A DNA stretch of 64,000 bases from Candidatus Frankia alpina (GTDB taxonomy: Bacteria > Actinomycetota > Actinomycetes > Frankiales > Frankiaceae). Shown piece after piece: positions 21,643 to 30,181 of this stretch (the stretch's first letter is position 1; each line of letters begins with the position of its first letter). The stretch spans positions 41,202 to 105,201 of the forward strand of contig NZ_CADCWT010000001.1 of NCBI RefSeq assembly GCF_902806485.1, written 5' to 3'. The position numbers and the translations under genes are program-made. Below the pieces are notes generated by a model. The model searched no databases. It had not been told where the DNA came from and worked only from the letters and a program-made list of their open reading frames with translations.

Positions 21643-22822
21643 ATGCCTCCCGCCATGCCTCTGCTCACCTCCGCGGACGGCCGCGGAGCGCGGCCACTCC
21701 TCGTGACCAGCGCCCCGGACCTGCTCGACGATCTTCTGCGCCTGGCCGCAGCCGCCGACGTCACCACAACCGTCGCCACCGAACTGGGCGCGCTACGCCG
21801 CGCCTGGGCGGTGGCGCCGCTGGTCGTCGTCGGCATGGACCGCGCCGAGGCATGCATCGCCGCAGGCCTACCGCTGCGCCCGCACGTGGTCCTGGTCGGC
21901 GGCCACGTCGAGGACGGCCGAGTGTGGTCCGCGGGCCCCCGCATTGGCGCCGATCACGCGATCTTCCTGCCGGAGGCGGAGCCCTGGCTGATCGACGTCT
22001 TCAGCGATCTCGACAGCCTCAGGCGCGGATCGGTGACGATCGGGGTGGTCGCCGGCCGGCGCGGCAGCGGCGCGTCGACGCTGGCCGTCTCGCTGGCGCT
22101 GTCGGGCCTGCGCCACGGCCTGCGCACAATGCTGATCGACGCCAACCCACGGGGCGGCGGGGTGGCGCCCGGATTCGCGCGGCTCCTGCCGGCCGTGGGT
22201 GATCCCCCGCCGGGCGGCTCCGACCCGCGGCCGACGAAACCCTTCCCGCCGCCGGACGGAGCGCCCCCGGGCCAGCTGCGCGGAAACGTATCCACCTTCC
22301 GACCGGAGCTGCTGACACGGGGCGGCGACCTGACGGTGGTGTCCTGGGATCTTGGCCTCGGGCCCGACGTCCCGGTTGGGCCGATGGCCACGCTGCTCTC
22401 GACCGCCCGGTCCACGTCGGACCTGGTGGTCATCGACCTGCCCCGGCAGCAGGACCCGGCCGCTACCCTCGCACTCGACTCCTGCCGGACGGCGCTGGTG
22501 GTGCTGCGGGCAGATCTGGCGTCCGTGATGGCTGCCGAGCGTGTCTGCACGGTAGTCGGGCGACGCTGCCCGGACGTGCAGGCGGTTGTGCGGCGACGCC
22601 CGTCGGCCGGGATCGCCCCCGCGGCGATCAGCGAGATGCTCGGAGTGCCGCTGGCCGGGGTCATCGCCGACGCCCGCCAGCCGGCGGCCACGGCCGGCAC
22701 CGGCGCGCCGCGGGATGCCGCCGCTCGGCGACCGGCTGCTGGCCCGGCTGGGGCTCCTGCCGTGGCCGAACAGCCAAGAGGCACCGGAAGGCCCGAGCAC
22801 GGAGCCCCGGACATGGGCGTGA
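21643..22822 (+). pseudogene. ssd: Ssd/CpaE-like septum-site protein, frameshifted into cpaF
   Basis: MinD/CpaE-type protein (Rv3660c-like). An N-terminal receiver-like region is followed by GVVAGRRGSGASTLA (a deviant P-loop as usual for Ssd), MLIDANPRGGG and SDLVVIDLPRQQDPA. Near 22690-22715 the coding signal moves one base: in the original frame third positions become A/T-rich, whereas the +1 frame stays GC3-rich and encodes GDRLLARLGLLPWP and ends at TGA 22822, overlapping the cpaF ATG (22813) by 10 bases. The unshifted frame has no stop and therefore reads ssd and cpaF as one 801-residue protein. I regard the fusion as an artefact of an indel, natural or from sequencing. Confidence 0.75.
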
Positions 22823-24048
22823 AGGGCCGCCGCGGCGGCGCGCCGCCGCCGACCGGGCAGCGGCCGGTGGCAGCCTGGGATACGCGCCCGAGCCGGGATG
22901 CGGCGGGCCTGCGCGGGTCGGCGTCGGCGACCACCGAGTCCCTCAGCACCGAAACGCCCAGCACCGGCCCCCTCGGCGCAGGGCCGCTTGATCCCTTCCT
23001 CGCCGATCCGCACGTCACCGACGTGCTGGTGAACGCCCCCGACGAGGTCTGGGTGGAGCGGCAGGGCCGGCTGACGAGGACGGGGGTCACCTTCGCCGAC
23101 GAGGATGCGGTGCGCCGCCTCGCCGTCCGACTCGCGGCGGCCGCCGGCCGCCGGCTGGACTCCGCCGTGCCCTTCGCCGACGTCCTGCTGGGCGACGGCA
23201 CCCGGATGCACGCCGTCCTCGCGCCCACCACCGTGCGCGGCACCTGCCTGTCCCTGCGGCGCCCCCGGCGCCGGCCGTTCACCTTCGACGAACTCGTGCT
23301 TGCCGGCACGCTGAGCCCCGCGGTGGCCGCGGTGCTCCACGCGCTGCTGCACGCACGGCTCGCGGTCGTCGTGACGGGTGGCACCGGCACGGGCAAGAGC
23401 ACACTGCTCGCCGCCCTGCTGGGCGCGGTGCGTCCGGGCGAGCGAATCGTTCTCGTCGAGGACACCGCCGAGCTCGCGGTGAGCCGGCCCGGCCTGGTCC
23501 GGTTGGAGGCCCGGCCGCCCAACATCGAGGGCGCCGGCGAAGTGACCCAGCGCGAGCTGGTTCGGCAGGCGATGCGGATGCGACCGGACCGCCTCGTCGT
23601 CGGCAAGGTCCGCGGACCCGAGGTGCTCGATCTGCTCGTAGCCCTCAACACCGGGCACGAGGGAGGTCTGAGCACCGTGCACGCGAACGACACAGGTGCC
23701 CTACCCACCCGGCTGGAGGCGTTGACCTCCCTCGCCGGGCTGTCCCGGGCGGCGGTGCACAGCCACGTCGCCGCGGCCCTGCACGCGGCCGTCCACCTGC
23801 ACCGGGATGCGGACGGCCAGCGCAAGGTCCGGGCGGTCGGCGTGTTCCGCCGGGCGCCCGACGGGCTGGTGCAGGTCGTCCCCGCGTTGATCGCACCCCC
23901 GGCCGCCTTCCGGCGGGCAGACCCGCGGCGCGGCGACGGCCCCGTGGCCGCGGAGGGGCTGCCGCTGCTGCGAAGCCTGCTCGACGTCCGCGGGGTGCGC
24001 CTGCCAGCATTCGTCGGCGCTGCCGCGCCACCAGGGCAGCGATCTTGA
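22813..24048 (+). CDS. cpaF: Tad/Flp secretion ATPase CpaF (TadA), Walker B altered
   Basis: Hexameric secretion ATPase of the Tad pilus assembly system, about 411 residues from ATG 22813. Visible motifs are LADPHVTDVLVN, Walker A GGTGTGKST, the Asp box VLVEDTAEL, and LNTGHEGGLSTVHANDT (His box). The Walker B region, normally VVGEVRGxE, reads VVGKVRGPE: the Glu is Lys (codon AAG, one G-to-A step from GAG). This residue is needed for ATP hydrolysis in the family, so the protein may be inactive. It overlaps the ssd end; the tadB start overlaps its stop (TTGA). As sequenced it is continuous with ssd. Confidence 0.88.
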   Translation: MGVKGRRGGAPPPTGQRPVAAWDTRPSRDAAGLRGSASATTESLSTETPSTGPLGAGPLDPFLADPHVTDVLVNAPDEVWVERQGRLTRTGVTFADEDAVRRLAVRLAAAAGRRLDSAVPFADVLLGDGTRMHAVLAPTTVRGTCLSLRRPRRRPFTFDELVLAGTLSPAVAAVLHALLHARLAVVVTGGTGTGKSTLLAALLGAVRPGERIVLVEDTAELAVSRPGLVRLEARPPNIEGAGEVTQRELVRQAMRMRPDRLVVGKVRGPEVLDLLVALNTGHEGGLSTVHANDTGALPTRLEALTSLAGLSRAAVHSHVAAALHAAVHLHRDADGQRKVRAVGVFRRAPDGLVQVVPALIAPPAAFRRADPRRGDGPVAAEGLPLLRSLLDVRGVRLPAFVGAAAPPGQRS

Positions 24049-25076
24049 TCGCCCCGATGAGGGTAGCGGGCTCGGCCACCCGCGCCCGCCGTCGCGGCCC
24101 GAACGGGACCGCGCGGACAAACCGGACCGCTGCGGTCGCGGTGGCGCCCACCGCCATGCTGGGTATTGCCGTGCTGGGCACTGCCGCAGTACTCACGGTG
24201 AGCGCCGGACCCATCGCCGCGGTGACTGTAAGCGTGGCGCTCGGCTGTCTCGCACGCGCCGTTCGGCGGGAGCGGGCGCTGCGGCGGCAGGCCATGGTGC
24301 GCGCGTGCGCGGAGGACTTTCTCGCAGCCTTCGCCGCGGAACTCGACGCAGGGGGTCCCCACGGGCACGCCCTGCGCGCCGCCGCAGGCGGCATCGACGA
24401 GCTCGGTACCGCCCCGGGCCGTGCCCCTGGCTGGATCCCGCTCGACCAGCTGGCGGCGACGCTCGCAGGAACGGACGACCCCGGGGTCACCCTGTGCCGA
24501 AACGAGGCCAACGCCGTGCGCCAGCTCGGCATCGCTTACCAGGTCTGCACAATGATCGGCGCCCGGCTCGCGCCCGTCGCCACGATGCTGGCCTCACTGG
24601 CCCGGGCCGACGCCGTGCGGGCCGGGGAACTGGCGGCGGCACTGGCCGGCCCTCGGTCCTCCGGCCGGCTGGTGGCCGCGCTCCCGCTGGCCGGGATCGC
24701 GCTGGGACCGCTGGCCGGCGGCCACCCGCTGCACACGCTGCTTGCCACCCCCGCCGGCAACGCCTGCCTGGCGGTCGGGGGCGTGGCTGACCTGGTGGGA
24801 CTGCGCTGGCTGCGGTCCTTCGCGGACCGGGTCGAGCGGCGAGCGGGCCCGGTGGCCATGGATGCCGCCCGGACCGGCGGACCGGCCGGCACTGGCACCG
24901 GCACCGGGCGCGAGCACCTGATCGCCGATCTACCGTTGGCCCTCGACCTGATCGCGGCGTGCTGGGCAGGGAGCTGCACCGGGCCGCCGACACGATGGCG
25001 ACGGGGGCCGACGCTCACACCGCCTGCCAGCGGCTGGTCGCTGCCACCGTCACGCGCGGCCGCGCTGCGCGGCTGA
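24045..25076 (+). CDS. tadB: TadB-like inner membrane protein, reading on into tadC
   Basis: Membrane platform protein of the Tad system (type II secretion F family, Rv3658c-like). Membrane segments lie near residues 28-65, and the conserved core PLDQLAATLAGTDDPGV, AGELAAALAGPRSSGR and LLATPAGNACLAVGG (partly quoted) ends near DLVGLRWLRSFADR. No stop separates it from the TadC-like N terminus that follows (from ATG 24858). The frame then runs into out-of-frame sequence after LALDLIAACW and stops at 25076. Start TTG 24045 overlaps the cpaF stop; ATG 24057 is the alternative. The authentic TadB part is about 24045-24857. Confidence 0.75.
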   Translation: MIAPMRVAGSATRARRRGPNGTARTNRTAAVAVAPTAMLGIAVLGTAAVLTVSAGPIAAVTVSVALGCLARAVRRERALRRQAMVRACAEDFLAAFAAELDAGGPHGHALRAAAGGIDELGTAPGRAPGWIPLDQLAATLAGTDDPGVTLCRNEANAVRQLGIAYQVCTMIGARLAPVATMLASLARADAVRAGELAAALAGPRSSGRLVAALPLAGIALGPLAGGHPLHTLLATPAGNACLAVGGVADLVGLRWLRSFADRVERRAGPVAMDAARTGGPAGTGTGTGREHLIADLPLALDLIAACWAGSCTGPPTRWRRGPTLTPPASGWSLPPSRAAALRG

Positions 25077-25372
25077 CGCGATTGCTGCGCAGCAATTCGC
25101 GCGCGTCGCCGGGATCGCGCTGGACCGCGATGATGCGGGCGGCTGTCTCAGCCTTCGACCGGGCTCAGACGTCCGGTGCGAAACCGGCCGCCGCCCTCGT
25201 CCGGCTCGCCCAGCGGGCCCGCGACGAGGCCCACGCGGAAAGCATCGCTGCGGCCCGCCGAGCCGGCGTGCTGGCCGTCGCTCCGCTCGGCCTCTGCTTC
25301 CTGCCGGCCTTCCTGCTGATCGGCGTCGTCCCGGTCGTACTCGGGTCCCTACCAAATCTGCTGCCGGCGTAG
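24858..25372 (+). pseudogene. tadC: TadC-like membrane protein, internal deletion with frameshift
   Basis: The N-terminal part (MDAARTGG ... IADLPLALDLIAAC) lies in the tadB frame. The rest (GRELHRAADTMATGADA ... AAARRAGVLAVAPLGLCFLP, AFLLIGVVPVVLG) lies in another frame from about 24959 to 25372. Between LIAAC and GRELHRAAD the family has about 20-25 more residues (an AGAP...GGPL helix hairpin). They are absent, so I infer a deletion of several tens of bases around 24958-24966 that also shifts the frame. Rv3657c is the mycobacterial counterpart. Without an intact TadC the pilus platform should fail. Confidence 0.7.
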
Positions 25373-25442
25373 CCATCCACTGCCGGCGTGACCCGCACGC
25401 ACCACCCGATCCAGCTCTGCCCCGCTCCCGGAGGTATCCCTG

Positions 25443-25715
25443 ATGTTCCCGTCCAGGATGTTCCCCTCGTCCAGGATGTTCCCGTCGTCCAGCCGCCTGT
25501 CCCGCAGCCCGTTCATCTGGGCCGTCTTCCGCCGCGCCCTCGCCGGCCGCCGCGGCACGGGCGGCCGTGACCTGGGGATGTCCACCGCCGAATACGCGGT
25601 CGGCACGCTCGCCGCGGTCGCGTTCGCCGGTGTCCTCTACGCGGTCGTGTCGAGTTCCGCGACTCGCTCGCTGGTCTCGTCGGTCGTGCAGCGCGCGCTG
25701 ACCGCCTCGTTCTGA
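25443..25715 (+). CDS. Flp-type pilin (DUF4244-like)
   Basis: 90-residue prepilin. A basic leader RRALAGRRGTGGRDLG is followed by the pilin helix GMSTAEYAVGTLAAVAFAGV; the G/M junction with Glu at +5 is the type IV/Flp prepilin cleavage pattern. It ends VQRALTASF. ATG 25443 has GGAGGT 7 bases upstream. The first 17 residues come from an 18-bp tandem repeat that supplies three in-frame ATGs (25443, 25458, 25476) and repeats MFPSS, making the leader longer than in Rv3656c. Unlike ssd and tadC, this gene is intact. Confidence 0.82.
   Translation: MFPSRMFPSSRMFPSSSRLSRSPFIWAVFRRALAGRRGTGGRDLGMSTAEYAVGTLAAVAFAGVLYAVVSSSATRSLVSSVVQRALTASF
25450..25495 (+). repeat. 18-bp tandem repeat in the pilin leader
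   Basis: About two and a half copies of GTCCAGGATGTTCCCSTC, each containing an ATG in the pilin frame. Copy-number change would keep the frame and only alter leader length. Confidence 0.7.
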
Positions 25716-25724
25716 GCGGCCGCG

Positions 25725-26189
25725 ATGCGCTGGTCCAGCACAGTGCCGCGGGGGCATGCGCACCCCACACCCCGCCCGCCGGCAGTCTCCCGGCCCCGGC
25801 GGGACGCAACCCGCAGGGCAGACGGCGGTCAGGCGACCGCGGAACTCGCGGCCGGCCTGCCCTCGCTGTTCGTCGTCTTCTTCCTCGCAGCCTGGATGCT
25901 CTCAGCGGTCGGTGCCCAGGCCCGGTGCGCCGACGCAGCGCGGATCGGCGCCCGGCTCGCGGCCAGGGGGGAGGCGCCGGCGACGGTCTCCGCCGCGGTG
26001 ACCCGGGCGGCGCCCCGCGGCGCAGCCCTGCAGCTGCACCACCAGGCGGGCCTGGTCGACGTCGAGGTTTCGGCGCCGGTAGGGGCCGCCGGCCTCGGCC
26101 GGCTGGTGCCGGCACTCGTCGTGACGGCGCACGCCATCACTCCCGTGGAGCCGGCCGCCTGCGCTACACCGGACTGCTCACCGCCGTGA
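25725..26189 (+). CDS. TadE-like minor pseudopilin
   Basis: 154 residues. After a basic N-terminal stretch comes GGQATAELAAGLPSLFVVFF, the TadE transmembrane helix with conserved Glu, then GAQARCADAARIGARLAARGE typical of TadE-like proteins; the C-terminal half is a small extracytoplasmic domain. It begins 9 bases after the pilin gene, and its stop overlaps the GTG of the next gene (GTGA). Equivalent to Rv3655c. Confidence 0.8.
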   Translation: MRWSSTVPRGHAHPTPRPPAVSRPRRDATRRADGGQATAELAAGLPSLFVVFFLAAWMLSAVGAQARCADAARIGARLAARGEAPATVSAAVTRAAPRGAALQLHHQAGLVDVEVSAPVGAAGLGRLVPALVVTAHAITPVEPAACATPDCSPP

Positions 26190-27289
26190 CCGCTGATGGC
26201 CACTACCCTCCGACCGCCTCGACCCCCTGCGCGGCGGCCGGGGAGGGGCGGGACGCCGGATCGGCGACGGTGTGGCTGCTCGCCGTCCTGTTCGCGCTGC
26301 TGTCGCTGGCCGGACTCGCCTTCACCGTGACGGTGATCGGCGCGTCGCGGCAACAGGCTGCGGCGGCCGCCGATCTCGCGGCTCTCGCTGCCGCCGCCCT
26401 ACCCGCGGTCGACGAGCAGTCCGTGTGCGCGCGAGCCGGAGAGATCACTGCCGCCAACGGCGCCCGCCTGCTGGGCTGTCGAGTTGCCGCCGACGCGGTG
26501 GAGATCGCCGTCAGCGTGCGCCTACCGGCGGTGGTCGGCGTGCTGGCCGACCTGACCGTCCACGCCCGGGCCGGCCCATGGGGCGGCGCGGCGGGCGCCT
26601 ACCGGCCGGCGTCCCAGGAAGGGGGCCGGTCAGGAGCGGGCCCCCGCCCCGTCCTGAGCGGCCTGGTCGGCCTGGTCGGCCTGGTCGTGGTCGCGGGTCT
26701 CCCGTCGGCCCAGGTCCGCCACGCGGGCCACGATCCGGTCGCCGCGTCGCGGATGCGTGTTCGTCCGCAGCGGCGCGCTGGAACCGGCGGGCGGCGGCTC
26801 GGTGGCCGGGTTGTCCGAGGCCGGCGGGGTGGGGACGCGCACGGCGGACCGCACCGGCGTGGTCTGCCGGACCTCGCCGGACAAGGTGGGCGAGGTGGGC
26901 GAGGTGTCGGCACCATGGGGCGAGACGGCCTCGGCGTCCGGCCGGGTCGCGAGGACCGGGCGGGCCTCAGAGACCGGGCGGGCCTCGGCGGCCGGCCGCT
27001 TCGCGAGAGTGGGGCGCTTGGCGAGGGTGGGGCGGGACCGGGTGGGTGCACCGGTGGTCCGCTCGCCGGACCGCCTGCCGACCTCGGCAGCGGGAGCCGG
27101 GGGCGTCACCGCGGGAGCGAGCGGCGCAACACCAACCGGCGCCGGCGCGGAAGGCGCCGGCGCCGTGCGGATCGCCGCCAGCTCACGTGCCCGCTGCCGC
27201 TCGAGCCGCCGACGGTGGCAGTCCCGCGCCAGGCCCTGCAGGGTCAGCTGCACTCCCACGACCACCAGCACCCCGGCGGCGAGACCTAG
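26186..27289 (+). CDS. TadE-like secretion/helicase-neighbourhood protein with run-on C terminus
   Basis: Real similarity covers the first 140 residues: DAGSATVWLLAVLFALLSLA (membrane helix), QQAAAAADLAALAAAA, and ending with HARAGP as in the Rv3654c family. That family normally stops there. Here the frame stays open to 27289 with repetitive Gly-Leu-Val and then Arg/Gly-rich residues and falling GC3, lying antisense to the LapA-like gene. I take the last 220 codons as read-through after loss of the native stop near 26600. Start GTG 26186 overlaps the TadE stop. Confidence 0.6.
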   Translation: MTADGHYPPTASTPCAAAGEGRDAGSATVWLLAVLFALLSLAGLAFTVTVIGASRQQAAAAADLAALAAAALPAVDEQSVCARAGEITAANGARLLGCRVAADAVEIAVSVRLPAVVGVLADLTVHARAGPWGGAAGAYRPASQEGGRSGAGPRPVLSGLVGLVGLVVVAGLPSAQVRHAGHDPVAASRMRVRPQRRAGTGGRRLGGRVVRGRRGGDAHGGPHRRGLPDLAGQGGRGGRGVGTMGRDGLGVRPGREDRAGLRDRAGLGGRPLRESGALGEGGAGPGGCTGGPLAGPPADLGSGSRGRHRGSERRNTNRRRRGRRRRRADRRQLTCPLPLEPPTVAVPRQALQGQLHSHDHQHPGGET

Positions 27290-27448
27290 CACGAAAAGGC
27301 CCCAGATGTCGAAGGAGAGGGATTGCCCCATGATCATCACGTCTGTCTGGCCGCTGTTCTCCAGCACCAGATCGGCGGTAAAAACTCCCGCGACCAGCAA
27401 CAACACGACACCGACGGTTACCACCGGTACCTCCAGAACCATGGACAT
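26630..27448 (-). CDS. LapA-domain-like two-pass membrane protein with disordered tail
   Basis: 272 residues: two membrane helices (about 7-25 and 46-68) separated by a short loop with SGQTDVMIMGQSLSFDIWG, then RHRRRLERQRARELAAI-type basic coiled stretch and about 170 residues of Ala/Pro/Arg/Thr-rich low complexity. The hairpin topology resembles LapA/DUF1049 proteins; function unknown. Two tandem RPTLAK units (residues around 140) reflect a short DNA repeat. Start ATG 27448 or 27442. It overlaps the run-on of the TadE-like gene on the other strand. Confidence 0.65.
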   Translation of the reverse strand: MSMVLEVPVVTVGVVLLLVAGVFTADLVLENSGQTDVMIMGQSLSFDIWGLFVLGLAAGVLVVVGVQLTLQGLARDCHRRRLERQRARELAAIRTAPAPSAPAPVGVAPLAPAVTPPAPAAEVGRRSGERTTGAPTRSRPTLAKRPTLAKRPAAEARPVSEARPVLATRPDAEAVSPHGADTSPTSPTLSGEVRQTTPVRSAVRVPTPPASDNPATEPPPAGSSAPLRTNTHPRRGDRIVARVADLGRRETRDHDQADQADQAAQDGAGARS

Positions 27449-27536
27449 GGGCGAAACCGGCCATGAAGACCCGCTGGGCTCGGCTTACCCGCCTTTGGTC
27501 ACGGCGGAACCGCACAGGCGCGGTGTGATCCGCGGT

Positions 27537-29888
27537 TCAGCCGACCGTGCCGCTCACCGCGGTGAGCAGGCGCCAGGCCGCGGCCTTGTCGAGCGGCTCG
27601 TTTCCATTGCCGCACTTTGGCGACTGCACGCAGGAGGGGCAGCCGGCCGGGCATTCACACGCGCCGATGGCGTCTCGGGTGGCGGCCAGCCAGTCTCCGA
27701 TACGCAGAAATCCCCGTTCGGCGAATCCCGCGCCGCCGGCGTGGCCGTCGTAGACGAAGACGCTGGTCCGGCCCGTGTCCGGGTGCAGGGCAGTCGACAC
27801 GCCACCGATATCCCAACGGTCGCAGGTGGCGAACAGCGGAAGCAGGCCGATGGCTGCGTGCTCGGCGGCGTGCACCGCGCCGGGCACATCCGCGGCCTCG
27901 ACGGCGGCGCCGGCGAGCAGATCGTCGGTGACGGTGTACCAGACGGCGCGCGTCCGCAGCTGCCTCGGCGGCAGGTCCAGCGGCTCCTGGCCGAGCACCT
28001 CCCCGGTCGCGACGAGCCGACGCTGGTAGCCGACGACCTGGTTGGTGACCTCGACCACCCCAAGGTGCACCTCCACGTCGGGCAGGATTCGCGATCGCGA
28101 CGACTCGACGATCCGGATGTCGGTGTGCTCGCGCGCGACCGTCGTCCACTCCGGGGACTCCTCGCGGACGAACGCCACCGACTCGGGCAGATCCAGGTCG
28201 TCCACGACGAAGCTCGAGCCCTGATGGAGGTAGACGGCGCCGGGATGCACCGCGGAGTGCGCGGCCGCCGCGTCGACGGTGCCCAGCAGGCGTCCGGTGG
28301 CCGTCTCGACGATGCGGACCGGGGGGCCGCCGGCCCCCCGGATATCCACCTCCGGCCGAGTCCGCTGGGTCCAGAACCAGCTCGTGGGCCGGCGGCGCAG
28401 CCGCCCGCGGCGGACCAGGTCGTCGACAACGCGCGGCGCCGCCGGGCCGAACAGGCCCAGGTCCGCCTCGGTGAGGGGCAGCTCGGCGGCGGCGCACTCC
28501 AGCTGCGGGCCGAGCACGTAGGGGTTGTCCGGGTCGAACACGCAGGCTTCCACCGATCGACCGAACACCGCCTCCGGATGGTGGACGAGGTACGTGTCAA
28601 GCGGATCGTCCCGGGCGACCAGTACCGCGAGCGACCGCTGCCCGTCCCGGCCGGCCCTGCCGGCCTGCTGCCACAGCGAGGCGAGGGTGCCCGGAAAGCC
28701 GGCGGTGATCGTGGCATCCAGGCCGCTGATGTCCACCCCGAGCTCCAGCGCCGACGTCGCCGCGACACCGAGCAGGTCCCCCGCGCGCAGCCGGCGTTCC
28801 AACTCGCGGCGCTCCTCCGGCAGGTAGCCGGCCCGATAGGCCGCCACTCGGTCCGCGAGGTCCGAATCCACGTGGCCCAGCTCTCGGCGGGCGGTGATCG
28901 CCACAACCTCCGCGGACCGGCGGGACCGGACGAACACCAGGGTGCGCACGCCGTCGGCGACGAGATCGGCGAGCAGGTCGGCCGACTCGGCGGTGACCGA
29001 CCGCCGGACCGGCGCGCCGTTCTCACCGGCGCCGCGCGGCTCGCCCGGGGCACCCTGCGCCTCTCCCTCGGCCGGCCGCCGCCACAGCAGCGGGGGTTCG
29101 TAGAGCACGAAGTCCATCGGGCCCCGGGGCGCGCCGTCGTCATCGATCACCTCGACGTCGACGCCGGTGAGCCGCCCGGCCGACAACTGCGGGTCGGCGG
29201 CGGTGGCGGACGCCAGCAGGAACACCGGCTCCGACCCGTAACGTGCGCAGACCCGCCGCAGCCGCCGGATCACCGCGGCGACATGCGCGCCGAACACGCC
29301 GCGGTAGCCATGGCATTCGTCGATCACGACGAACCGCAGCCCGCGCAGGAACTGTGCCCACCGCCAGTGCTGGGGCAGGATCCCGCGATGGATCATGTCG
29401 GGATTGGTCAGGACGAGGCCGGCATGGGCCCGGACCCAGTCCCGCTCGGCCGCCGGCGTGTCACCGTCGTAGGTTGCGGCCCGCACCCCGGTAAGCCGAA
29501 GCGACCGCACCGCCCGCAGCTGATCATGCGCGAGGGCCTTCGTCGGCGACAGGTAGAGCGCGCGGGCGCCGGGCTGCGTGAGCAGCCGGGACAGCACGGG
29601 CATCAGGTATCCCAGCGACTTCCCGGAGGCCGTGCCGGTCGCCAGCACGACGCTGCGGCCGGCGTGGGCCGCCTCGGCAGCCGCCGCCTGGTGCGTCCAC
29701 GGCTCGTCGATCCCGGCGGCGACCCACCGCCCACGCAGCACCGGGTCGACCCACTCCGGCCAGGGCGCCCGCCGCCCCGGCCGGGCCGCAACCGGCTCGA
29801 CATGCGTCATGCACTGTGCCCGCCGCGCGTCGCGGCGCAGCCCGGCGAGGACCGTGTCCGCGCCGCCGATGTCCGCCGGCGAGCCCAC
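27537..29888 (-). CDS. DEAD/DEAH helicase with C-terminal Cys cluster (MrfA/Rv3649-like)
   Basis: Superfamily 2 DNA helicase, 783 residues. It shows Walker A GTASGKS (about 86), DECHGYRG (Walker B, about 187), SATAADP, and motif VI QQAGRAGRDGQ. The C terminus carries CECPAGCPSCVQSPKCGNGN, the four-Cys metal site of the DUF1998/MZB domain seen in YprA/MrfA, a mitomycin-adduct repair helicase. I choose GTG 29888: minus-strand TATCCT lies 8 bases upstream (leaderless) and the protein then starts just before TVLAGLRRDAR as in relatives; the frame is open to 29966. In actinobacteria it routinely adjoins the tad locus. Confidence 0.88.
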   Translation of the reverse strand: MGSPADIGGADTVLAGLRRDARRAQCMTHVEPVAARPGRRAPWPEWVDPVLRGRWVAAGIDEPWTHQAAAAEAAHAGRSVVLATGTASGKSLGYLMPVLSRLLTQPGARALYLSPTKALAHDQLRAVRSLRLTGVRAATYDGDTPAAERDWVRAHAGLVLTNPDMIHRGILPQHWRWAQFLRGLRFVVIDECHGYRGVFGAHVAAVIRRLRRVCARYGSEPVFLLASATAADPQLSAGRLTGVDVEVIDDDGAPRGPMDFVLYEPPLLWRRPAEGEAQGAPGEPRGAGENGAPVRRSVTAESADLLADLVADGVRTLVFVRSRRSAEVVAITARRELGHVDSDLADRVAAYRAGYLPEERRELERRLRAGDLLGVAATSALELGVDISGLDATITAGFPGTLASLWQQAGRAGRDGQRSLAVLVARDDPLDTYLVHHPEAVFGRSVEACVFDPDNPYVLGPQLECAAAELPLTEADLGLFGPAAPRVVDDLVRRGRLRRRPTSWFWTQRTRPEVDIRGAGGPPVRIVETATGRLLGTVDAAAAHSAVHPGAVYLHQGSSFVVDDLDLPESVAFVREESPEWTTVAREHTDIRIVESSRSRILPDVEVHLGVVEVTNQVVGYQRRLVATGEVLGQEPLDLPPRQLRTRAVWYTVTDDLLAGAAVEAADVPGAVHAAEHAAIGLLPLFATCDRWDIGGVSTALHPDTGRTSVFVYDGHAGGAGFAERGFLRIGDWLAATRDAIGACECPAGCPSCVQSPKCGNGNEPLDKAAAWRLLTAVSGTVG

Positions 29889-30181
29889 GACCGTCGAGGA
29901 TATGCGCCCCGGCGCCGTCAGCGGCAGGACGATGAGCGATCCACAGGCCACCACCCGATGGACCACCCGTCACGCAACCGCGAATCGGCGCTGCTGACCA
30001 GCCCCGCCCAGACAAGATCAGGGATAGATTCCAGCAGACGTCATCGACTACGCCGCCGCAATACCGGTTACCGCGATCTGTGTCGCGGGCCGCCGGGTTG
30101 ATCCCCCTCATGGGAGGGTAATGGCGCCGTGATGTCGGTCGCCCGAAGTGCGGGACGGCCTGAGGCACCCAAGGAGGATCC

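Noticed and set aside
26757..30101. Open frame of 1114 codons on the plus strand
   Set aside because: It lies antisense to the helicase and LapA-like genes, has Arg/Gly/His-rich composition typical of GC-rich shadow frames and no recognisable motif.
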